Part shown: positions 39,860 through 49,770 of the stretch, piece after piece
Layout: each line of letters opens with the position of its first letter
Numbering within the stretch: the first letter of the stretch is position 1
Assembly: GCF_021432085.1 (NCBI RefSeq)
Contig: NZ_CP090366.1
Coordinates: 2,542,001 to 2,606,000 of the forward strand
Length of the DNA: 64,000 bases
Reading direction: 5' to 3'
DNA from: Stutzerimonas kunmingensis
GTDB lineage: Bacteria; Pseudomonadota; Gammaproteobacteria; Pseudomonadales; Pseudomonadaceae
The notes under the pieces: model-generated
Databases searched by the model: none
Seen by the model: the letters and a program-made list of their open reading frames with translations, nothing else
Told to the model about the DNA's origin: nothing
Translations under genes and position numbers: made by a program

Positions 39860-40780
39860 TCAACCCTTCTCCAGGCGCTTGAGCAGTGCCTGCGTCAGCC
39901 CCTGGCGAACGGCGCCGTAGCGGGCCCACGGGTCGCTGCGTAATGCCCGCAAACGCTCATCCAGGTTGCCGATGTTCCAGCGATCGGCTCTCTCCAGCTG
40001 CGCCAGCTCCTCACGCTCGACAGGCACGGATACCGCCAGCCCCGGACGCGCCCTGACCGAATAGGCGGCAACGGTGCTCGCCCCGCGCTGGTTGCGCAGG
40101 TAGTCCACGAAAATTCGCCCGACCCTATTCTGCGGCCCCATTTTGTCGACGATCAGCTCCGGCGCCTCGCGCGCCAGCCGCTCAGTGACCGAGCGAGCGA
40201 ACTGCCGGGCCAGGTCCCAGTCGTGCCGACGGTCGAGCGGCACCACGACATGCATACCGCGGCCTCCGCTGGTCTTGAGGAAGGCCTGCAGTCCCAGGTC
40301 GTCCAGCAGCTGCAGCGTCAGCTCGGTCGCCTCTACCATGCTCGACCAGGGCAACGTGGGATCGGGGTCGAGATCGAAAATGACTCGATCAGGCCGCTCG
40401 ACGCGGTCACTGCGCGCGTTCCAGGTGTGGAACTCGACGGTACCCATCTGCACGGCCTCGATGACCGCGGTGATGTTGTCCGCCTGGATCAGCCGCGCAT
40501 GCTCGGGATCGAGGTTTTTCGGCAGTGCGCGCATGTGAGGCATCTTCAGCCGACCGCAATGGCGTTGGAAAAAGCTTTCGCCGCCGACGCCTTCAGGTGC
40601 ACGAACGATGGACAGTGGCCTGCCAGCCAATTGCGGCACCAATCGGTCGGCGACCGCCAGGTAGTACTCGGCCAGCGCAAGCTTGGTCGCGCCGCTGGCC
40701 TTGTCGATCACTCGCTGTGGATTACTGATACCGACGCCGCCCACCAGCGGGCGGCCGGCGCTCTTGCGCTGCTCTGGCAT
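39860..40780 (-). CDS. Stand-alone LigD-type polymerase/primase domain protein
   Basis: This 306-residue protein consists only of the LigD polymerase (archaeo-eukaryotic primase-like) domain. Catalytic acids are in VIFDLDPDPTLPW; the nucleotide-binding segment is FLKTSGGRGMHVVVPLDRRHDW; NRVGRIFVDYLRNQRGASTV and AAYSVRARPGLAVSVPV follow. It closely parallels the C-terminal third of the full LigD at 5.7-8.3 kb, so the genome carries two such polymerases. ATG 40780 is preferred over a TTG at 40786. It follows Ku by 12 bases on the same strand. In NHEJ it would fill gaps and add nucleotides at broken ends. Confidence 0.9.
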   Translation of the reverse strand: MPEQRKSAGRPLVGGVGISNPQRVIDKASGATKLALAEYYLAVADRLVPQLAGRPLSIVRAPEGVGGESFFQRHCGRLKMPHMRALPKNLDPEHARLIQADNITAVIEAVQMGTVEFHTWNARSDRVERPDRVIFDLDPDPTLPWSSMVEATELTLQLLDDLGLQAFLKTSGGRGMHVVVPLDRRHDWDLARQFARSVTERLAREAPELIVDKMGPQNRVGRIFVDYLRNQRGASTVAAYSVRARPGLAVSVPVEREELAQLERADRWNIGNLDERLRALRSDPWARYGAVRQGLTQALLKRLEKG

Positions 40781-40792
40781 GGGCAACCCCGA

Positions 40793-41743
40793 TCAGCTCG
40801 CCTTTTTGCTGGATTTGCTGCCCGCCGCTGGCGCCTTGCGCGTGCGCGAAGCCGCCGAGGAGGATTTGCTCGTTTTGGCCTTGCTCGCAGTCTTGGGCTT
40901 GGCCGGCGCCTTTTCCTCCTCCTCGTGGTCGTCCTCTTTGCTGGCCTTGCCTGGCTTGGCAGCGAGGCTGCGCTTGAGCAGTTCGGTAAGGTCGATGACA
41001 TCCGCCGAACGACGATCCACCGCTTCCTCCGGCCCGCCGACCGCTTCCAGCTTGCCTTCGCGGGCCTTCTTCTCCACCAGCTCCATGATCTGGTCCTGGA
41101 AGGTGTCCTTGTACTGTTCCGGCTTCCATTTCTCGGTCATGTCCTCGACCAGCCGCTTGGCCATGTCCAGCTCACGCTCGGCCAGGTCCGGATCGAGCGC
41201 TTCGTCCTTGAGCTCGAGGTACTCGACGCCGCGCACCTCGTCGGCCCAGCGCAGGGTGTTCATCACCAAGGCCTTGCCCAGCGGCATCACCACCGCCAGG
41301 TGCTGCTTGTTACGCAGCACCACGTTGGCGATGCCGACCTTGCCGGTCTGGATCAGCGTTTCGCGCAGCAAGGCGTAGACCTTTTCCCCGCGGCGGTCCG
41401 GCGTCAGGTAGTACGGCGTGTCGATGTAGAGAAAGGAAATGTCCTTGGCATCGACGAAGGCGACGATATCCACGGTCTGGGTCGCCTTGGGGTGCGCGCC
41501 TTTGATCTCGTCATCGCTGATCACGACGTAGTGGCCCTTCTCGTACTCCACGCCCTTGACGATGTTCTCGCTGTCGATGTCCTCGCCGGTGGTCTTGTTG
41601 ATGCGCTTGTAGCCGACCCGGTCCATGCTGCGTTTGTCCAGCCAGTCGAAATCGATGCCCTGGCGGGTGGTAGCCGGTACCAGCGCCACCGGGATGTGTA
41701 CCAGTCCGAAACTGACTGCGCCTTTCCAGATCGTGCGTGGCAT
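40793..41743 (-). CDS. ku: Ku homodimeric DNA end-binding protein
   Basis: This 316-residue protein binds double-strand DNA ends and recruits LigD. The Ku core (about residues 1-250) is recognised by WKGAVSFGLVHIPVALVPAT, YKRINKTTGEDIDSENIVKG, ISDDEIKGAHPKATQTVDIV, YYLTPDRRGEKVYALLRE and MPLGKALVMNTLRWADEV. A lysine/alanine/serine-rich tail (about 255-316) is typical of bacterial Ku and may hold DNA after threading. GGAG seven bases upstream supports the ATG. The order SDR-ku-polymerase on one strand with short gaps suggests co-transcription. Confidence 0.95.
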   Translation of the reverse strand: MPRTIWKGAVSFGLVHIPVALVPATTRQGIDFDWLDKRSMDRVGYKRINKTTGEDIDSENIVKGVEYEKGHYVVISDDEIKGAHPKATQTVDIVAFVDAKDISFLYIDTPYYLTPDRRGEKVYALLRETLIQTGKVGIANVVLRNKQHLAVVMPLGKALVMNTLRWADEVRGVEYLELKDEALDPDLAERELDMAKRLVEDMTEKWKPEQYKDTFQDQIMELVEKKAREGKLEAVGGPEEAVDRRSADVIDLTELLKRSLAAKPGKASKEDDHEEEEKAPAKPKTASKAKTSKSSSAASRTRKAPAAGSKSSKKAS

Positions 41744-41797
41744 GGTCGTTCTCCAAGCGTTGATGTGGCCGAGCCAATTCGTTGGCCCGGCAATGGG

Positions 41798-42655
<858 letters not shown>

Positions 42656-42733
42656 GGAAAATCCTCCGTCAAGGTTATGAGCCTGTCTTCGGAGGACTTG
42701 AACGGCGCGAGAAAAGTTTCTACGGGGCGATGA

Positions 42734-42755
42734 GAGGGCCCTGTACGGGGCCCTC
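42734..42755 (-). terminator. Hairpin after mexS
   Basis: GAGGGCCC (42734-42741) and GGGCCCTC (42748-42755) form a perfect 8-bp stem with a 6-base loop, starting seven bases after the mexS stop. The sequence following on the minus strand has no T-run. It probably ends mexS transcription imperfectly. Confidence 0.4.
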
Positions 42756-42761
42756 GGATGT

Positions 42762-43778
42762 TCAGTTCAGCGTCAGCACGACGCGGCCGCGGGGTACGCC
42801 GCTTTCGACATACTGGTGGGCTTCGACTGCCTGCGCGAACGGGAACTGGCGGTCGAGCTGCGGCCAGATCAGCCGGGCCACGGTGAGCTGGTTGATATGC
42901 TGCAGCGCACGCTCCACGGCTTCACGGTTCTGCTCGATGCCCAGCTCCGGCTGCCCGGTGAAGTCGCACAGGCAATGCAGGAAGAACTTGAAGTTCTTCT
43001 TGAACGCCGCGCAGACCGGCAGCGCGGTCTCGTTGCCGCCGTTCATGCCATAGAGAATCAGCTTGCCCAGCGGCGCCATGACGTCGCCGAGCAGTTTCAT
43101 CTGCGAACCGCCACAGGCATCCAGCACCACGTCGACGCCGCGGCCTTCGGTCACCTTCTGCAGGCGGCCGACCAGGTCTTCCTCTTCGGTGACGATCACC
43201 GTCTCCGCGCCCAGCTCGCGCAGGTAGTCGCGGTCCTCGCTGGTGTCGCAAGCGGCGATCACCCGGCCGCCCAACGCCTTGGCCAGCTGTACGGCTGCCG
43301 GCCCGGTGCAGTGAGCCGCCTGGTTGATCAGCACGTACTGGCCGGCTTCCAGCTGAGCCAGTTCGACCAGCGCGAAATAGCTGACCAACATCGGCGTGTA
43401 GTGGATCGCCGCCTCACTGGCGCTGAGCATGTCCGGGTAACGCACCAGCGCCTGCTGCGGCAACAGCGCATGCTCGGCGTAGAGCGGATACTGATTGAGA
43501 TCGTGGGCCGGGAAGCCGGCAACATGATCGCCGACCCTGAAGCCCTGAACGCCCTCACCCACCGCCAGCACCTCGCCCGCCACCTCGCTGCCGAGCCCGG
43601 CAGGCAGACGCGCGTGTCGTGGCGCGAGGTCCTGGCGCCAGAGCACGTCATTCCAGCTGACGCCGATGGCGCGCACGCCAATCAGCACCTCGCCTGGGCC
43701 GGCAACCGGCATTGCGCGTTCCTCGTGGCGCAACACGTCGGCCGGGCCGAACTGATGAAAACGGATGATGCGGGACAT
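42762..43778 (-). CDS. mexS: MexS-like quinone oxidoreductase (MDR family)
   Basis: This 338-residue medium-chain dehydrogenase/reductase of the quinone oxidoreductase group has no zinc ligands. It shows the GroES-like N-terminus (IIRFHQFGPADVLRHEE), GVSWNDVLWRQ, VGEGVQGFRVGDHVAGFP and the Rossmann region LINQAAHCTGPAAVQLAKAL. The gene stands divergently from mexT, exactly as P. aeruginosa mexS (PA2491) does, and the length is the same. MexS loss activates MexEF-OprN there, probably through accumulation of an electrophilic metabolite. GAGGGG lies just upstream of the ATG. The sequence appears full-length and intact. Confidence 0.88.
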   Translation of the reverse strand: MSRIIRFHQFGPADVLRHEERAMPVAGPGEVLIGVRAIGVSWNDVLWRQDLAPRHARLPAGLGSEVAGEVLAVGEGVQGFRVGDHVAGFPAHDLNQYPLYAEHALLPQQALVRYPDMLSASEAAIHYTPMLVSYFALVELAQLEAGQYVLINQAAHCTGPAAVQLAKALGGRVIAACDTSEDRDYLRELGAETVIVTEEEDLVGRLQKVTEGRGVDVVLDACGGSQMKLLGDVMAPLGKLILYGMNGGNETALPVCAAFKKNFKFFLHCLCDFTGQPELGIEQNREAVERALQHINQLTVARLIWPQLDRQFPFAQAVEAHQYVESGVPRGRVVLTLN

Positions 43779-44041
43779 TTCGACCCCTCACTTACTACTG
43801 TGCGAACGGACTCTATCGTCAGTATCGTCACAACTCCAGTGAACGGCGTGGATTCCCATCGATAGTTCCCATGCGCAGTAATGATGGAACTACGTATGTA
43901 TGCTCGCCGGCGCATTGCAGCTTTGTGCATTTCGAAAGCGGGATCGGGCATGCCGTTGGCAGCCGAAGCTGTCTAGAATGCAGACCACCCTCCAGAGCCG
44001 GACGCCTCCTGGTCCGGCTGCAGGCTCGACGTGAACCAGGT

Positions 44042-44959
44042 ATGAATCGCAACGATCTTCGCCGTGTTGACCTCAATCTGCTGATCGTCTTCGAAACGCT
44101 GATGCACGAGCGCAGCGTGACCCGCGCAGCGGAAAAGCTGTTTCTCGGCCAGCCGGCGATCAGTGCCGCCCTGGCACGACTGCGCACGCTGTTCGACGAT
44201 CCGCTCTTCGTCCGTACTGGCCGCAGCATGGAGCCGACCGCCCGCGCGCTGGAGATCGCCCAGCTGCTTTCACCGGCGCTGGACTCGATCTCCACCGCCG
44301 TTAGCCGCGCCTCGACCTTCGACCCGGCAACCAGTACCCAGGTGTTTCGCATCGGCCTGACCGATGAAGTCGAGTTCGCCCTGCTACCGCCGCTGCTGCG
44401 CCGCCTGCGCGCCGAAGCGCCGGACGTGGTGCTGGTGGTGCGCCGCGCCAACTATCTGTTGATGCCCGGCCTGCTGGCGTCCGGTGAGATCTCGGTGGGC
44501 GTCTGCTACACCGAGGAGCTGCCGGCCAATGCCAAACGCAAGGTACTGCGCCGGCCCAAGCCGATGCTGCTGCGTGCCGACAGCATTCCCGGCCGGCTGA
44601 GCATGGAGGACTACTGCAGCCGTCCGCATGCGATGGTCTCCTTTGCCGGCGATCTCAACGGCTATATCGACGAGGAACTGGCGCTGCACGGGTGCAAGCG
44701 CAAGGTGGTCCTGGCGGTGCCGCAGTTCAACGGCCTGGCCAGCCTGCTTGCCGGCACCGACATCATCGCCACCGTCCCGGACTACGCCGCCGCGGCGCTG
44801 GCGGCCAACGGCGGCGTGCGCGCCGAACCGCTGCCGTTTCAGACCAGCCAGGATTTCGAACTGTCCATGGCCTGGCGCGGCGCCCAGGACAACGACCCCG
44901 CCGAGCGCTGGCTGCGTTCGCGCATCCAGATGTTCGTCGGCGATCCGGATAGTCTCTGA
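44042..44959 (+). CDS. mexT: MexT-like LysR-family activator of mexEF-oprN
   Basis: This 305-residue LysR regulator has a helix-turn-helix (LLIVFETLMHERSVTRAAEK, LGQPAISAALARLRTLFDDP) and an effector domain with EVEFALLPPLLRRLR, VSFAGDLNGYIDEE and VPQFNGLASLLAGTDIIATV. By recall it closely matches P. aeruginosa MexT in both domains, including the FVGDPDSL end. ATG 44042 fits that alignment; a frame from 43871 adds 57 unrelated residues. In P. aeruginosa some strains carry inactivating mutations in mexT, but this frame is intact, so the pump may be inducible or constitutive depending on mexS. Confidence 0.93.
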   Translation: MNRNDLRRVDLNLLIVFETLMHERSVTRAAEKLFLGQPAISAALARLRTLFDDPLFVRTGRSMEPTARALEIAQLLSPALDSISTAVSRASTFDPATSTQVFRIGLTDEVEFALLPPLLRRLRAEAPDVVLVVRRANYLLMPGLLASGEISVGVCYTEELPANAKRKVLRRPKPMLLRADSIPGRLSMEDYCSRPHAMVSFAGDLNGYIDEELALHGCKRKVVLAVPQFNGLASLLAGTDIIATVPDYAAAALAANGGVRAEPLPFQTSQDFELSMAWRGAQDNDPAERWLRSRIQMFVGDPDSL

Positions 44960-45171
44960 CAGGCCCGACGCCTGGGGCTTCGCAGCGCGTGCCGGGTAGA
45001 CAGGCCTGCTCCCGCCAGTGATGCGCTAACCGTTTTTCGTGGTTTCAAGCGTGGTCGCTCGGGAATGCCGCGTCGAGGCTTCGGCGGCGGCAGGGTTCAT
45101 TCGCGGCCAATACCGCTCCCACGCAAAGGTGAGCAATATCCTCGCGCTTCGCTGATAACGAATGCGCAACC
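44960..45171. other. Gap between mexT and mexE
   Basis: The whole gap to mexE is 313 bases. The first 212 show no gene. A REP-like half-element lies at 45093-45126, and the only other signal is the nod-box-like site immediately after this stretch. Confidence 0.5.
45093..45126 (-). repeat. Half REP-like element
   Basis: On the minus strand this reads GCGTGGGAGCGGTATTGGCC followed by GCGAA. It matches the conserved arm of the common Pseudomonas REP (GTGGGAGCGG..TTGGCCGCGAA). The second arm is degenerate. A related element lies at 23251-23284. Confidence 0.45.
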
Positions 45172-45195
45172 ATCACCGCCAATGATATTCACCTT
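45172..45195 (+). promoter_or_regulatory. nod-box-like MexT binding site
   Basis: ATCACCGCC AATGAT ATTC ACCTT fits the reported MexT/nod-box pattern ATCA-N5-GTCGAT-N4-ACYAT in its length of 24 bases, the ATC-N9-GAT core, ATCA (4 of 4) and ACCTT (4 of 5); only the first three of GTCGAT differ. It lies about 80-100 bases before the mexE start, where MexT is known to act in P. aeruginosa. A footprint would confirm it. Confidence 0.6.
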
Positions 45196-45272
45196 CGCCT
45201 CGTTCGATTTTTGCTGAACGGCTTGACCACGCAGACTCCTGCCATCAACAAATCCGACTTGCGGAGTCAAGC

Positions 45273-46502
45273 ATGGAACGTTCGTTCAACGCCTTGCGTT
45301 TTCCCCTTATCGCCCTGACGGTGCTGATCACCGCCGCTTGTGGCAAGGCACCGGAGGCCACCCAGTCGGGCATGCCGCCGCCCGCCGTCAGCGTCGCGGA
45401 AGTCATCGAACAGCAGGTGACCGAGTGGGATGAACTCACTGGCCGCCTGGAAGCGCCGGAGTCGGTGGAGATCCGCCCGCGCGTGTCCGGTTTCATCGAC
45501 AAGGTGGCCTTCGAGGAAGGCGCGCTGGTGAAGAAAGGCGACCTCTTGTTCCAGATCGACCCGCGCCCGTTCCAGGCCGAGGTCAAGCGCCTGCAGGCGC
45601 AGCTGCAACAGGCTCGCGCCAACCAGCAGCGCACCGTCGCCGAAGCCGAACGCGGCGAACGCCTGCGCAAGAAGAACGCGATTTCCGACGAGCTCGCCGA
45701 CGCCCGCGTCAGTGCCGCCAGCGAAGCCCGCTCGGCAACCGCGGCGATTCAGGCGCAACTGGACCGCGCGCAGCTGGATCTCTCCTTCACCCGCGTGACC
45801 GCGCCCATCGACGGGCGCGTCGGTCGCGCGCTGATCACTGCCGGCAACCTGGTCAACGCCGGTGAGGCGCTGCTGACCACGCTGGTCTCCACCGACAAGG
45901 TCTATGCCTATTTCGAGGCCGATGAGCGTACCTACCTCAAGTACCGCGAGCTGGCGCGCAACGGCGACCGTGGCGAGGCGACCCCGGTCTACCTCGGCCT
46001 GTCCAGCGAGGACGGTCACCCGCACCTGGGCCACATGGACTTCGTCGACAACCAGGTCGACCCGCGCACCGGCACCATCCGCGGTCGCGCCGTATTCGAC
46101 AACCGTGACGGCAGCTTCACCCCCGGCCTGTATGCACGCCTGAAGCTGGTCGGCAGCGCGACCTACGACGCCGTGCTGATCAAGGACGTCGCCGTCGGTA
46201 CGGATCTGGGCAAGAAGTTCGTCCTGGTACTGGCCGAAGACGGCACTGTCGCCTACCGCCCGGTCGAGCTCGGTCCCAAGCTGGAAGGGTTGCGCATCGT
46301 CCGCAGCGGTCTGGCCAAGGGCGAAAGCATTGTGGTCAACGGCCTGCAGCGCGTGCGCCCGGGCAGCCCGGTGCAGCCGGAATCGGTGCCGATGGCCGAC
46401 GCCGAGACGCTGGCCACCCTGCGCCAGCAGAACCGCGCGATCAGCGAGGCGATGAAACCGCAGGTCGTCGAGCGCAGCCTGGCTCAGCGTCCTAGCAGCT
46501 GA
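45273..46502 (+). CDS. mexE: RND efflux periplasmic adaptor MexE
   Basis: This 409-residue membrane fusion protein has an N-terminal lipoprotein-like signal ending at the cysteine in LITAACGKAPE, a lipoyl half-motif (VSGFIDKVAFEEGALVKKGD), a helical hairpin rich in Q, A and R (RLQAQLQQARANQQRTVAEA), and the second lipoyl half with TRVTAPIDGRVGRALITAGN. A beta-barrel and membrane-proximal domain follow. It links the inner-membrane pump MexF to OprN. GGAG lies before the ATG, and the nod-box site is about 90 bases upstream. It starts the mexEF-oprN operon, 97 bases before mexF. Confidence 0.93.
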   Translation: MERSFNALRFPLIALTVLITAACGKAPEATQSGMPPPAVSVAEVIEQQVTEWDELTGRLEAPESVEIRPRVSGFIDKVAFEEGALVKKGDLLFQIDPRPFQAEVKRLQAQLQQARANQQRTVAEAERGERLRKKNAISDELADARVSAASEARSATAAIQAQLDRAQLDLSFTRVTAPIDGRVGRALITAGNLVNAGEALLTTLVSTDKVYAYFEADERTYLKYRELARNGDRGEATPVYLGLSSEDGHPHLGHMDFVDNQVDPRTGTIRGRAVFDNRDGSFTPGLYARLKLVGSATYDAVLIKDVAVGTDLGKKFVLVLAEDGTVAYRPVELGPKLEGLRIVRSGLAKGESIVVNGLQRVRPGSPVQPESVPMADAETLATLRQQNRAISEAMKPQVVERSLAQRPSS

Positions 46503-46599
46503 GCACCTCCCGCAACTGACCTGAACTCCGGCGCGCCTGCCGCGCCAATCCGATCGATCCGCCAGGGCGCCAGACGCGCGCCCTGCCTCGGAGTGCGCC

Positions 46600-49500
46600 A
46601 TGAATTTCTCGCAATTCTTCATCAAGCGGCCGATCTTCGCCGCCGTGCTGTCGCTGGTGATCCTCATCGGCGGGGCCATCTCGCTGTTCCAACTGCCGAT
46701 CAGCGAATACCCCGAAGTTGTCCCGCCCACCGTGGTGGTACGTGCCAACTTCCCCGGCGCCAACCCCAAGGTGATCGGCGAAACCGTCGCCTCGCCGCTG
46801 GAACAGGCCATTACCGGCGTCGAGGGCATGCTCTACATGTCCTCCCAGGCGACCGCCGACGGCAAGCTGACCCTGACCATCACCTTTGGCCTGGGCACTG
46901 ATCTGGACAACGCTCAGGTGCAGGTGCAAAACCGCGTCACGCGCACCATGCCAACGTTGCCCACCGAGGTGCAGCGCCTCGGTGTGACCGTGGACAAGGC
47001 GTCGCCGGACCTAACCATGGTGGTGCACCTGACCTCGCCGGATCAGCGCTACGACATGCTCTACCTGTCCAACTACGCCGCGCTCAACGTCAAGGACGAG
47101 CTGGCGCGGTTGGACGGCATCGGCGATGTGCAGCTGTTCGGCATGGGCGATTACTCCCTGCGCGTCTGGCTCGACCCGGAGAAGGTCGCCTCGCGCAACC
47201 TCACTGCATCGGACGTGGTCAACGCCATTCGCGAGCAGAACCGCCAGGTCGCTGCAGGTTCTCTGGGCGCACCGCCGGCACCGGGCGCGACGGACTTCCA
47301 GCTGTCGATCAACACCCAGGGCCGTCTGGTCACCGAGGAAGAATTCGAGAACATCATCATCCGCGCGGGTGAAGACGGCTCGATCACCCGCCTGCGGGAC
47401 ATCGCCCGTGTCGAACTGGGCTCCAGCCAGTACGCGCTGCGTTCGCTGCTGAACAACCAGCCCGCCGTCGCCATTCCGGTATTCCAGCGCCCGGGTTCGA
47501 ACGCCATCGAAATCTCCGATTCGGTACGGGCACGCATGGCCGAGCTGAAACGCGACTTCCCGGAAGGCGTGGACTACGAGATCGTCTACGACCCGACCAT
47601 CTTCGTGCGCGGCTCCATCGAAGCGGTGGTGCATACCCTGCTCGAGGCCATCGTGCTGGTGGTGCTGGTAGTCATCCTGTTTCTGCAGACCTGGCGCGCC
47701 TCGATCATTCCACTGGCCGCGGTGCCGGTGTCGCTGATCGGCACCTTCGCGGTCATGCACCTGCTCGGTTTCTCGCTCAACGCGCTGTCGCTGTTCGGCC
47801 TGGTGCTGGCCATCGGCATCGTGGTGGACGACGCCATTGTCGTGGTGGAAAACGTCGAGCGCAACATCGGCCTCGGCAAGTCGCCGGAGGAAGCGACCCG
47901 TCAGGCCATGAAGGAAGTGACCGGCCCGATCATCGCCACGGCGCTGGTGCTCTGCGCGGTGTTCATCCCGACGGCGTTCATTTCCGGCCTCACCGGGCAG
48001 TTCTACCAGCAGTTCGCGCTGACCATCGCCATTTCCACGGTGATCTCGGCGTTCAACTCGCTGACCCTGTCGCCGGCACTGGCCGCCGCACTCCTCAGGT
48101 CGCACGACGCACCAAAGGACGGCTTCTCGCGTCTGCTCGATCGGATTTTTGGCGGCTGGCTGTTCGCCCCATTCAACCGCATGTTCGACCGCGCCAGCCA
48201 CGGCTATGTCGGCCTGGTGCGGCGCATCCTGCGCGGCAGCGGCATTGCGCTGGTGGTCTATGTCGGGCTGGTCGGCCTCGGCTACATGGGCTTCGCCAGC
48301 ACGCCGACCGGTTTTGTGCCACCGCAGGACAAGCAGTACCTGGTCGCCTTCGCCCAGCTGCCGGACGCCGCGACGCTGGACCGCACCGAGGACGTGATCA
48401 AACGCATGTCGGAAATTGCCGGCAAACACCCCGGCGTGGAAAACACCGTGGCCTTCCCGGGCTTGTCGATCAACGGCTTCACCAACAGCCCGAACAGCGG
48501 CATCGTCTTCACCCCACTCAAGCCCTTCGATGAGCGCAAGGACCCGTCGCTCTCGGCGAACGCCATCGCAGCGGACCTCAACGGTCAGTTCGCGCAGATC
48601 CAGGACGCCTTTATCGCCATCTTCCCGCCGCCACCCGTACAGGGCCTGGGCACCATCGGCGGTTTCCGCGTGCAGGTGCAGGACCGCGGCAACCTCGGCT
48701 ACGAGGAGCTGTACAGCCAGGTGCAGAACGTCATCGCCAAGAGCGCCGACTATCCGGAGCTGGCCGGCCTTTTCACCAGCTATCAGGTGAACGTGCCGCA
48801 GGTGGATGCCGACATCGACCGGGAAAAAGCCAAGACCCACGGCGTGCCTATCGACGAGATCTTCGACACCATGCAGGTCTACCTCGGCTCGCTATACGCC
48901 AACGACTTCAACCGCTTCGGCCGCACCTATCAGGTCAACGTCCAGGCGGACCAGAAGTTCCGCCTGGCACCGGAGCAGATCGGTCAGCTGAAGGTGCGCA
49001 ACAACCGCGGCGAGATGGTCCCGCTGTCGACCTTCGTCAACGTCACCGACAGCGCCGGCCCGGATCGGGTGATGCACTACAACGGCTTCCTCACCGCCGA
49101 GATCAACGGCGCAGCTGCACCGGGCTACAGCTCCGGTCAGGCCGAGGCAGCCATGGAGCGCCTGCTCAAGGCTGAATTGCCGAATGGCATGAGCTACGAA
49201 TGGACCGAGCTGACCTATCAGCAGATCCTCGCCGGCAACACCGCGATATTCGTCTTCCCGCTCTGCGTGCTGCTGGCCTTCCTGGTGCTGGCGGCGCAGT
49301 ACGAGAGCTGGAGCCTGCCGCTGGCGGTGATCCTGATCGTGCCGATGACGCTGCTCTCGGCGATCACCGGGGTGATCCTGGCCGGCAGCGACAACAATGT
49401 GTTCACCCAGATCGGCCTGATCGTGCTGGTGGGCCTGGCGTGCAAGAACGCCATCCTCATCGTCGAGTTCGCCAAGGACAAGCAGGAAGAAGGCATGGAC

Positions 49501-49770
49501 CTGCTGGCCGCGATCCTCGAAGCCTGCCGCCTGCGTCTGCGGCCGATCCTGATGACCAGCTTCGCCTTCATCATGGGCGTGGTGCCGCTGGTGCTTTCCA
49601 GCGGGGCCGGTGCCGAGATGCGTCATGCCATGGGTGTCGCGGTGTTCAGCGGCATGCTCGGCGTCACCTTCTTCGGCCTGCTGCTGACCCCGGTGTTCTA
49701 TCTGGTGATTCGTGCCTTCGTCGAGAAACGCGAAGCCCGCAAAGCGGTTTACAAGGAGGCCCGCGCATGA
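46600..49770 (+). CDS. mexF: RND efflux inner-membrane transporter MexF
   Basis: This 1056-residue HAE1-family RND pump has 12 membrane spans and two large periplasmic loops. Marks are the N-terminus FFIKRPIFAAVLSLVILIG, the first loop with LPISEYPEVVPPTVVVRANF, the proton-relay aspartates in IGIVVDDAIVVVENVER (TM4) and the TM10-12 region with GLACKNAILIVEFAKD. Length and the VVPPTVVV segment fit MexF rather than MexB. P. aeruginosa MexF exports chloramphenicol, fluoroquinolones, trimethoprim and kynurenine-type signal precursors. A GGAG sits just upstream of the ATG, and the stop overlaps oprN by ATGA. Confidence 0.95.
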   Translation: MNFSQFFIKRPIFAAVLSLVILIGGAISLFQLPISEYPEVVPPTVVVRANFPGANPKVIGETVASPLEQAITGVEGMLYMSSQATADGKLTLTITFGLGTDLDNAQVQVQNRVTRTMPTLPTEVQRLGVTVDKASPDLTMVVHLTSPDQRYDMLYLSNYAALNVKDELARLDGIGDVQLFGMGDYSLRVWLDPEKVASRNLTASDVVNAIREQNRQVAAGSLGAPPAPGATDFQLSINTQGRLVTEEEFENIIIRAGEDGSITRLRDIARVELGSSQYALRSLLNNQPAVAIPVFQRPGSNAIEISDSVRARMAELKRDFPEGVDYEIVYDPTIFVRGSIEAVVHTLLEAIVLVVLVVILFLQTWRASIIPLAAVPVSLIGTFAVMHLLGFSLNALSLFGLVLAIGIVVDDAIVVVENVERNIGLGKSPEEATRQAMKEVTGPIIATALVLCAVFIPTAFISGLTGQFYQQFALTIAISTVISAFNSLTLSPALAAALLRSHDAPKDGFSRLLDRIFGGWLFAPFNRMFDRASHGYVGLVRRILRGSGIALVVYVGLVGLGYMGFASTPTGFVPPQDKQYLVAFAQLPDAATLDRTEDVIKRMSEIAGKHPGVENTVAFPGLSINGFTNSPNSGIVFTPLKPFDERKDPSLSANAIAADLNGQFAQIQDAFIAIFPPPPVQGLGTIGGFRVQVQDRGNLGYEELYSQVQNVIAKSADYPELAGLFTSYQVNVPQVDADIDREKAKTHGVPIDEIFDTMQVYLGSLYANDFNRFGRTYQVNVQADQKFRLAPEQIGQLKVRNNRGEMVPLSTFVNVTDSAGPDRVMHYNGFLTAEINGAAAPGYSSGQAEAAMERLLKAELPNGMSYEWTELTYQQILAGNTAIFVFPLCVLLAFLVLAAQYESWSLPLAVILIVPMTLLSAITGVILAGSDNNVFTQIGLIVLVGLACKNAILIVEFAKDKQEEGMDLLAAILEACRLRLRPILMTSFAFIMGVVPLVLSSGAGAEMRHAMGVAVFSGMLGVTFFGLLLTPVFYLVIRAFVEKREARKAVYKEARA

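Noticed and set aside
39522-39929. Minus-strand frame of 135 codons opposite the small proline-rich gene
   Set aside because: It overlaps a plus-strand gene with a good ribosome site and the end of the polymerase gene, and has a serine/arginine-rich translation with no domain.
43779-44041. Second nod box between mexS and mexT
   Set aside because: No ATC-N9-GAT pair exists in this gap; near matches such as ATCGTCAGTATCGTC have GTC instead of GAT.
47011-48840. 609-codon open frame antisense to mexF
   Set aside because: It lies wholly within mexF, which has all RND motifs. Its predicted protein is rich in H, R, D and E with no domain, a typical shadow of a GC-rich gene.
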